This document shows positions 6,320 to 11,017 of a stretch of DNA of 11,017 bases, in pieces; within the stretch, counting starts at the first letter, position 1; the number at the start of each line of letters is the position of its first letter. Location: the NCBI GenBank assembly GCA_026785985.1, contig JAJAYX010000549.1:1-11017 (forward strand), given 5' to 3'. Origin of the DNA: Rudanella sp. (lineage in GTDB: Bacteria > Bacteroidota > Bacteroidia > Cytophagales > Spirosomataceae). The position numbers were made by a program, and so were the translations under genes. Below the pieces are notes generated by a model. The model had not been told where the DNA came from. It did not search any database and saw nothing but the letters and a program-made list of their open reading frames with translations.

Positions 6320-6326
6320 TGTATAG

Positions 6327-7835
6327 TTATTTCCTCAACCCAATCGTCAACCCATACGTATAGGGCCGAACGCGAAAAAGCCCATCAGCATTGCTGACGG
6401 TGGTGAGGCCATATTGTACTGTTGGGGCCAGTCGCAACCAAAGAGAAGGCGTTAACTGGCGTTCAACCCCATAAGACCCCTGCATGAATCCTGACAAGGG
6501 TTGAGTTGCCAGACCCACACCCTGTTCCACGTAGGTTCCTACCGTTACGCCTGCACTGGCATAATGCCGCCAGGCACCAAGTTGCCCGAGGTGAAAGACA
6601 AAATCGGCCCCGGCACCCACATAATGCCAGTTGGTTTGTTGCGTTACCTGCTTGTCGCTGAAGTAGGGAATTAATCGAATGGTTTTCTCATCCACGCGCT
6701 CAACCCGAACAGAATCGGGCCGGTCGGTGGGTATTGAATAACTAACTTGCTGATTCAACTGATTGTAGATCAGGCTAGTTCGTAGAGAGAGCCGTTGGCT
6801 GAGAGGCCACTCAACACCAGCCTGAAATCGTATGCCAGCCCGCTGTGTGGAAAAGGCATGCTGAGTTTTTACTTCCTTTATCCAAATTTCATCTGTTTGT
6901 ACCGGATCTATCTGCTGATAGGTAAAGAGCGGCATTACACCCACAAAAATCGTGGGCTGTTTCCGACTCACGGTGGGCTGTTTCGGGGCAAACTGTGGTA
7001 ATGCCGATGGGTTGATATCAGGCAGAGCCAGACTTAAACGAACAGGCCGCAACGGTTGGTTAGGCAACATGGCAAGCGACATTGGTTGCCAATTGTTAGT
7101 GGTAGCTTCAGAACCAATGGTAGCCTGCGTTGCGGTTTTATCTGTTGACAACTGCGTCAAGGTCAAATCAGCTCGTTTTACTACATCCAATGTGGCGTTC
7201 AGCACTTTATTTGTGCTGTAAATTTTATCTGATTTAGGTACACGCTGACTACTGACAGGTGCGTTTTTTTCAGCAGAACCAGATTCTAATCCATTCACAA
7301 GTCTGACCTGTGCAGACCTGGGTATGGCGGGTTCTTTCTGTTTGTTGGTTTTATAGGGCGTTTCTATGGAAGCCAACATTCCCCCGGCATTGTCATTGGA
7401 AGCAACTGCCTTCTTTTCTTCGTTTATACCATCTGAAAGTTTGTTCCGCTGGCTATCGACCTTAGCGGTGGTCTGGGCTAGAGGATTAATTACTGGTACT
7501 TGCTCGTCTTCATCCGGTATCGGGAGCGAAGGTAACGTGGACGAATGCTTTACTTTTTCAGTCGACTGTTGTTGCGTCTGTTCGGATGTGGCTCTAAACC
7601 GGGCCGCAACCGGCGACGAACGATGGCTTACGAACCAGGAACCAATCAACAACAGAATTGCCCCCAGCCCCCCCCAAAACCAGGTATTACGCCCGCTGAT
7701 GGCAGGGGCAGGGAGATCGGCCAAAATTCGCTTCAGCGCATTGGCAGGGGGATCGGACTGAAAATCGGCGAATCGCTGCCGAAAATGATCGTCCCAGTCG
7801 TCGAAATGGAGTCGGTCGAAGTCAGGATTCTTCAT
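6327..7835 (-). CDS. Putative anti-sigma factor fused to a C-terminal outer-membrane beta-barrel-like domain
   Basis: 502 residues in four parts. Residues 1-48 are hydrophilic and cytoplasmic, with RFADFQSDPPANALKRI (21-37) aligning without gaps to the anti-sigma motif in the other ECF operon. One transmembrane helix follows at about 52-69 (begins TWFWGGLGAI). A long, polar, Gln/Ser/Thr/Lys-rich linker (about 71-294) would sit in the periplasm. The C-terminal 295-502 alternates short hydrophobic strands and polar turns (for example QRAGIRFQAGVEWP, LSLRTSLIYNQL, HYVGAGADFVFHLG) and ends YTYGLTIGLRK, as 8-10-strand outer-membrane proteins do. There is no cleavable signal peptide. The ATG at 7835 overlaps the sigma gene by 14 bases, indicating translational coupling; an upstream TTG in frame is inside the sigma gene and was rejected. 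I infer that it holds the adjacent sigma at the inner membrane while sensing the outer membrane. Barrel insertion is a prediction. Confidence 0.75.
   Translation of the reverse strand: MKNPDFDRLHFDDWDDHFRQRFADFQSDPPANALKRILADLPAPAISGRNTWFWGGLGAILLLIGSWFVSHRSSPVAARFRATSEQTQQQSTEKVKHSSTLPSLPIPDEDEQVPVINPLAQTTAKVDSQRNKLSDGINEEKKAVASNDNAGGMLASIETPYKTNKQKEPAIPRSAQVRLVNGLESGSAEKNAPVSSQRVPKSDKIYSTNKVLNATLDVVKRADLTLTQLSTDKTATQATIGSEATTNNWQPMSLAMLPNQPLRPVRLSLALPDINPSALPQFAPKQPTVSRKQPTIFVGVMPLFTYQQIDPVQTDEIWIKEVKTQHAFSTQRAGIRFQAGVEWPLSQRLSLRTSLIYNQLNQQVSYSIPTDRPDSVRVERVDEKTIRLIPYFSDKQVTQQTNWHYVGAGADFVFHLGQLGAWRHYASAGVTVGTYVEQGVGLATQPLSGFMQGSYGVERQLTPSLWLRLAPTVQYGLTTVSNADGLFRVRPYTYGLTIGLRK
7668..7675 (-). 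repeat. Eight-G tract within the barrel/anti-sigma coding sequence
   Basis: On the coding strand eight G in a row encode the end of Trp54, Gly55 and Gly56 in the membrane helix. Gain or loss of one base would shift the frame before the linker and barrel. A second five-G run lies just downstream (7665-7661). Confidence 0.6.
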
Positions 7836-8373
7836 AGCTGACAATACCCAGTATTTTGAGTTTGGTTTTAAGGAGGTTTTTAGCGCGGGCGAGTTGCGAT
7901 TTCGAGGTTCCTTCGGCAATGCCCATCAGCCCGGCAATTTCATTATGGTTATATCCGTCGATGACATACAGGTTAAACACCATCCGATAGCCATCGGGTA
8001 GTTGTTCGATCAACCTTAACAGCTCTTCCGTACCCAAGCGGGAGAGCGTATCCATGTGATCGGGAGAGATACGTTCCCAGGCATCATCGAGTTCGGTTTC
8101 TGCCTGTTGCTTATGGTTTTTGTGATATACATTAATGGCCGCATTGACCATTACACGTTTCATCCAGGGCACCAGCTTGTCGGCTTGTTCGAGGGTATGT
8201 AACTGATGAAAAATACGAATAAAGCCTTCATGAAACATATCCTCTGCTTCGGGCTGACTATGGGCATAGCGACGGCACAGGCCCATCAAACGACTCTTGT
8301 ATGTGTTATACAAGGCCGTTTGTGCCCGCACGTCATGTCGCTGACACGCCTGCAACAAGTCAGATTCGGTCAT
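7822..8373 (-). CDS. ECF-type RNA polymerase sigma factor
   Basis: 183 residues. Region 2 covers about 17-88, with EAEDMFHEGFIRIFHQLHTL (42-61) and WMKRVMVNAAINVYHKNHK (70-88) as the core-binding and -10 recognition parts. A short acidic linker leads to region 4 (about 117-172), where LPDGYRMVFNLYVIDGYNHN (125-144) and EIAGLMGIAEGTSKSQLARA (145-164) form the -35 helix-turn-helix. It is clearly paralogous to the other sigma in this window: region 4 shares GYR, V, LY, GY, H, EI and TS at matching positions. The ATG at 8373 gives the standard MTESDLLQAC opening; a TTG 27 codons upstream would translate intergenic repeats. It overlaps the barrel/anti-sigma gene by 14 bases and follows a lipoprotein gene by 97 bases on the same strand, so the three may be one operon. 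No upstream match to the housekeeping promoter is convincing. Confidence 0.94.
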   Translation of the reverse strand: MTESDLLQACQRHDVRAQTALYNTYKSRLMGLCRRYAHSQPEAEDMFHEGFIRIFHQLHTLEQADKLVPWMKRVMVNAAINVYHKNHKQQAETELDDAWERISPDHMDTLSRLGTEELLRLIEQLPDGYRMVFNLYVIDGYNHNEIAGLMGIAEGTSKSQLARAKNLLKTKLKILGIVSYEES

Positions 8374-8392
8374 GAATGGCAATTGTTGGTAT

Positions 8393-8468
8393 TTAGACGT
8401 TAGACATCGAAAATAAGATACCGGAAATCCAGCGTCTACTTTCCCAATATTCAATAGTCAATAGTCAA
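8393..8468. repeat. Two short heptad tandem repeats in the lipoprotein/sigma gap
   Basis: Within the 97-base gap there are two separate 7-base tandem patterns: ttagacg/ttagaca at 8393-8406 and about three copies of a caatagt-type unit at 8445-8468 (first copy diverged to caatatt). They occupy the leader/promoter zone of the sigma gene. Function unknown; they could be slippage-prone spacers, regulator sites, or remains of a dispersed short repeat. Confidence 0.55.
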
Positions 8469-8469
8469 G

Positions 8470-9744
8470 TTATGGTTTAACACTAATTTTCACGGTGGCT
8501 GAACTGGCCTTTCCTTGTATGTCGATTAAATCATACTTAAATGTAACGTCTTTTACCTTTGGGTTAGCATCCATCGTGTAATTAATAATTCCGTTAGGCA
8601 ACACCTGCAGGCTAACACCTGCCGGATATTGTTTGATGGAGACTGACCGGAGTGGAGCACATAGATTATCATTACTTAACACACTAATCGGAATAATTCC
8701 CCGGCGCATGTTGGCGGTTGGCTGACTGAGTACCAACTGAACGAAGTTGTTATTGGCTTTCAGAATACAACCGGCATCGGGTTGAACAATAGTAATGGCA
8801 ACAGTGGCACCCAGGCAATCGGCCCCATCGCATCGCCGATAGTGAATTTTATCGGTAGATGTACTGGTTTGGGGCTTATAAACAATGGCATTTTTTGCAT
8901 TAAAATAAGCCGAACCACCTGTCGGTTTAACGGTCATGGTCAGTGGAAGTAACCGGCTTCCCTTGCACAATTGATCGTTGGCCAGCACCGGAATAATCAA
9001 GGAATCAGTAGCGAAACGCTGTCTGAACGATACCAGATCATTCTGGAGCTTTAACCGGCAGTTAGTAACCGGCTCATTGACCGTTACAGTAGCCACCGAC
9101 AACAGGCAATCTGAGTCGGTGCCACCAAGCGGACAAGACCGGTAAATGAATCGCTCGCGTCCCGTAAAATTTTTGGCAGGTGTATAGACAACTTGTCCAT
9201 TCTGAACCCGTACTGTTCCCCATTGGGGTGGGGTTTCGATCTGGAGCGAGGCCGGGTTGGGTTTGCCATCGCAGAACATATCGTTTCGTAACACATCGAT
9301 AGTGACAGGTGTGTTGGCAATGGTTTCAGATTGGTCGACAGCTACCCCTAATCCGCAAGGAAGTTGGTCAGCATCCGAAGCCATTATTACGGCAAATTCT
9401 ACAGGCGGGGGAGTCTTACTCGAAACGGGCGCGTCGCTCAAAATCGAAAAGCCATCGGCTCCGGCTACAAAAGACGGGTAGGGCGTGTAAAGCAATAATC
9501 CTTTGGGCGTGAATGATACCTCGCCTGATTTGGGTAATCGGCTCAACCGAAACGTTGTTGTCGTTTTAGGATCGGCTAACGATTTCAGATTGACAGCCAG
9601 CGGAGCATCCGGTAGTGTGAGGAGTTCATTTTCAGAACCAACAATTTCTTCCTCTTTTGTAGGCTGCACGTCCTGGCCAACCTGATCGCAGGCAAGGCTA
9701 CCTGCCAACAGACCTAAAAGCAAAAGACGTGAGCGTAACAACAT
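8470..9744 (-). CDS. Lipoprotein with tandem Ig/cadherin-like domains
   Basis: 424 residues. A lipoprotein signal peptide (MLLRSRLLLLGLLAGSLAC) puts the acylated Cys at 19; the -3 residue is Ser, slightly off the usual lipobox. Four beta-rich modules follow at about 38-124, 130-225, 229-321 and 326-424. The last three share a VLxND[x][F/L]C signature (DVLRNDMFC 150-158, PVLANDQLC 252-260, SVLSNDNLC 354-362), as in cadherin-like/Big_9-type domains, and each opens with a Cys. The pairs 130/158, 229/260 and 326/362, plus 204/213 and 305/310, suggest disulfides. The ATG at 9744 is chosen because it gives the signal peptide; the frame opens earlier with TTG at 9810. It is probably anchored in the outer membrane, at the surface or facing the periplasm. 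Its place just upstream of a sigma/anti-sigma pair suggests a sensor or ligand partner, which is not proven. Confidence 0.85.
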   Translation of the reverse strand: MLLRSRLLLLGLLAGSLACDQVGQDVQPTKEEEIVGSENELLTLPDAPLAVNLKSLADPKTTTTFRLSRLPKSGEVSFTPKGLLLYTPYPSFVAGADGFSILSDAPVSSKTPPPVEFAVIMASDADQLPCGLGVAVDQSETIANTPVTIDVLRNDMFCDGKPNPASLQIETPPQWGTVRVQNGQVVYTPAKNFTGRERFIYRSCPLGGTDSDCLLSVATVTVNEPVTNCRLKLQNDLVSFRQRFATDSLIIPVLANDQLCKGSRLLPLTMTVKPTGGSAYFNAKNAIVYKPQTSTSTDKIHYRRCDGADCLGATVAITIVQPDAGCILKANNNFVQLVLSQPTANMRRGIIPISVLSNDNLCAPLRSVSIKQYPAGVSLQVLPNGIINYTMDANPKVKDVTFKYDLIDIQGKASSATVKISVKP

Positions 9745-9918
9745 AAACGTAACGTGATACAGACAGAACTTCCGCGCCTTATTTGAGACTGCACTGCACG
9801 GGCCTGTCAATTAGTTATAAAGCAATAGACACTAATCTGTTAGCTAATACAGAAGACAGCCAGCATGCTCATAAGGGTTGCATAGGTGTCGAAAATAGTA
9901 AACTCACTACGAAGGCCG

Positions 9919-9926
9919 TACTTTTG
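9919..9926 (+). promoter_or_regulatory. -7 box of the ABC transporter promoter
   Basis: TACTTTTG matches TAnnTTTG exactly and ends 6 bases before the ATG at 9933, so the transcript would have almost no leader. No TTG is present at the expected -33 distance. The rest of the 188-base divergent region (9745-9932) contains the 8-base palindrome TTAGCTAA (9840-9847) but no RNA gene or further ORF that I can support. Confidence 0.5.
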
Positions 9927-9932
9927 CGGGCC

Positions 9933-11017
9933 ATGAAGACCTATTTTCGTATTCTCTCGTATGCCCGCCCATTGGGTCGCTTTCTGGGGCCGTTCCTAAC
10001 GACCTCTCTGTTAGCCAGCGTGTTTGGCGTATTGAACTTTACTCTGCTTATTCCATTGCTCAACGTGTTGTTTAATCAGGTGAGCAACGCCAAAGTTACC
10101 CAAATTCTGGACAGACCCGCGCCAAAATTATCATACGATACCTCTATAGCCGATGTGTTTCAGTATTACTTCGCCCAAATTTTCCGGCAATACGGGCAGA
10201 TTGGGGCACTCCAGTTTGTGTGTGGCATTATTGTGGTATCGGTACTGCTCAACAATCTTTTCAAGTATCTATCAGTAAGGCAGTTAGAGGGTTTCAAGGC
10301 GCGCATGGTGGCCCGGTTGCGCGAGGCTGTTTTCGACAGGGCGGTACGGCTGCATTTGGGGTATTTTTCTAATGAGCGCAAAGGCAACCTCATTGCCCGC
10401 ATCATGACCGATGTGCAGGAGGTAGAAGGATCCATTGCCAACACGCTCTCGGCGGCTTCCAAAGAGTTTTTCCTGTTGGTGGCCTACATCGGTGGGTTAT
10501 TCTTTATCTCCGCTAAACTAACGTTTTTTGCGTTGTTGGTTATCCCCGTTTCGGGCGTTTTTATCTCGATGCTGGTGCGCCAGATGAAACGCGATGCCCA
10601 GGATGGTCAGCAACGATTGGCCAGTATTTTAAGCATTCTCGACGAAACGTTCGGCGGGATGCGTGTGGTGAAAGGTTTCAATGCCGAGAATTTTGTGCTG
10701 GATAAGTTTCGTACCGAAAACAACGGCTACCGAAGGGCCGTGCGCTCCCTCGCCAACCGGCGCGAACTGGCCTCGCCTTTTTCCGAAACAATGGGCGTGG
10801 CCGTGGTAGCCAGTATTTTGTTGTATGGCGGCTCGTTGGTGCTGTCGGGGCAGTCGGAGTTGTCGGCAGCGGAGTTTATCGGGTATATCGCCCTATTTTC
10901 GCAAGTGACGCGACCGGCCAAAGAGATTTCCAATGCGTTCAGCGGTTCGCAGCGGGGCATTGCTTCCGGCGAGCGGGTGCTGCAACTAATTGATACGGAG
11001 CAAGCTGTGGCCGACCG
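9933..11017 (+). CDS. MsbA-like ABC exporter, transmembrane domain (3' end outside window)
   Basis: The frame is open for 361 complete codons from the ATG at 9933 to the window edge. It is the membrane domain of a homodimeric-type ABC exporter of the MsbA/lipid-flippase kind, which moves lipids or drugs across the inner membrane using ATP. Hydrophobic segments lie at about 17-47, 90-112, 179-215 (two helices with a short turn), 286-306 and 314-325. Between them are the typical cytoplasmic loops with coupling helices: LHLGYFSNERKGNLIARIMT (140-159), with the family's 'F..R..G.L..R...D' pattern, and ILDETFGGMRVVKGFNAE (235-252). FSQVTRPAKEISNAF (322-336) and ASGERVL (344-350) mark the approach to the ATPase domain, whose Walker A is not reached. 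Whether it exports lipid A core or something else cannot be decided here. It is divergent from the lipoprotein. Confidence 0.92.
   Translation, partial: MKTYFRILSYARPLGRFLGPFLTTSLLASVFGVLNFTLLIPLLNVLFNQVSNAKVTQILDRPAPKLSYDTSIADVFQYYFAQIFRQYGQIGALQFVCGIIVVSVLLNNLFKYLSVRQLEGFKARMVARLREAVFDRAVRLHLGYFSNERKGNLIARIMTDVQEVEGSIANTLSAASKEFFLLVAYIGGLFFISAKLTFFALLVIPVSGVFISMLVRQMKRDAQDGQQRLASILSILDETFGGMRVVKGFNAENFVLDKFRTENNGYRRAVRSLANRRELASPFSETMGVAVVASILLYGGSLVLSGQSELSAAEFIGYIALFSQVTRPAKEISNAFSGSQRGIASGERVLQLIDTEQAVAD

Noticed and set aside
6317..6329. Terminator between convergent hemE and the barrel gene.
   Set aside because: The gap is 7 bases and no stem with a U-run is seen on either strand.
7836..7919. 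28-codon extension of the barrel/anti-sigma gene from TTG.
   Set aside because: It lies entirely inside the sigma factor region 4 codons; the ATG overlap of 14 bases is the usual coupled arrangement.
8374..8454. 27-codon extension of the second sigma factor from TTG.
   Set aside because: It translates the heptad repeats; the ATG at 8373 starts the standard ECF region 2.
9745..9810. 22-codon extension of the lipoprotein from TTG.
   Set aside because: It would bury the lipoprotein signal peptide; the ATG at 9744 begins it directly.
10166..10960. Two minus-strand open frames of 98 and 77 residues under the ABC exporter.
   Set aside because: Antisense shadows of a continuous exporter frame with recognisable helices and coupling loops.

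Overview
The window looks like chromosomal DNA from a Bacteroidetes bacterium, most likely the Cytophagales (Spirosoma-like). I base this on protein style and on promoters: several genes are preceded by the Bacteroidetes -7 box TAnnTTTG, none has a clear Shine-Dalgarno sequence, and the ECF sigma, anti-sigma and WYL proteins have the character of that group. The genus is an inference. Genes are tightly packed, and no gene-free stretch exceeds 300 bases; the longest, about 190 bases, lies before the last gene.

Bases 1-2113 (minus strand) hold an ECF regulatory operon: sigma factor, then a single-pass anti-sigma factor, then an exported beta-repeat protein that runs off the left edge. The last two genes overlap by 17 bases. 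The sigma/anti-sigma junction is built of short direct and inverted repeats that could fold in the mRNA. The plus-strand block 2252-3607 has a small Uma2-like (PD-(D/E)XK-fold) protein and purU, formyltetrahydrofolate deformylase. A WYL-domain regulator converges on purU (3620-4651) and is divergent from an unrecognised 137-residue protein (4742-5155). A 103-base imperfect hairpin (5153-5255) separates that protein from hemE, uroporphyrinogen decarboxylase (5273-6319), whose -7 box sits so close to the ATG that the mRNA may be leaderless.

Bases 6327-9744 (minus strand) hold a second ECF module: a lipoprotein with tandem Ig/cadherin-like domains, an ECF sigma factor, and a gene overlapping the sigma by 14 bases. 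That last gene encodes a protein with an anti-sigma-like cytoplasmic N-terminus, one membrane helix, a long periplasmic linker and a C-terminal part resembling an outer-membrane beta-barrel. The two anti-sigma candidates share an ungapped motif R-x-A-(x4)-[E/D]-P-P-(x5)-R-I. This is the most interesting system here: possibly a regulator that spans the envelope and ties outer-membrane state to a dedicated sigma factor. The barrel gene also has an eight-G tract in the codons for its membrane helix, a possible phase-variation site.

From 9933 to the right edge is the membrane domain of an MsbA-like ABC exporter; its ATPase domain lies beyond the window. hemE, purU and the transporter look like ordinary chromosomal genes, and the two ECF modules lie among them without visible transposases or phage genes.
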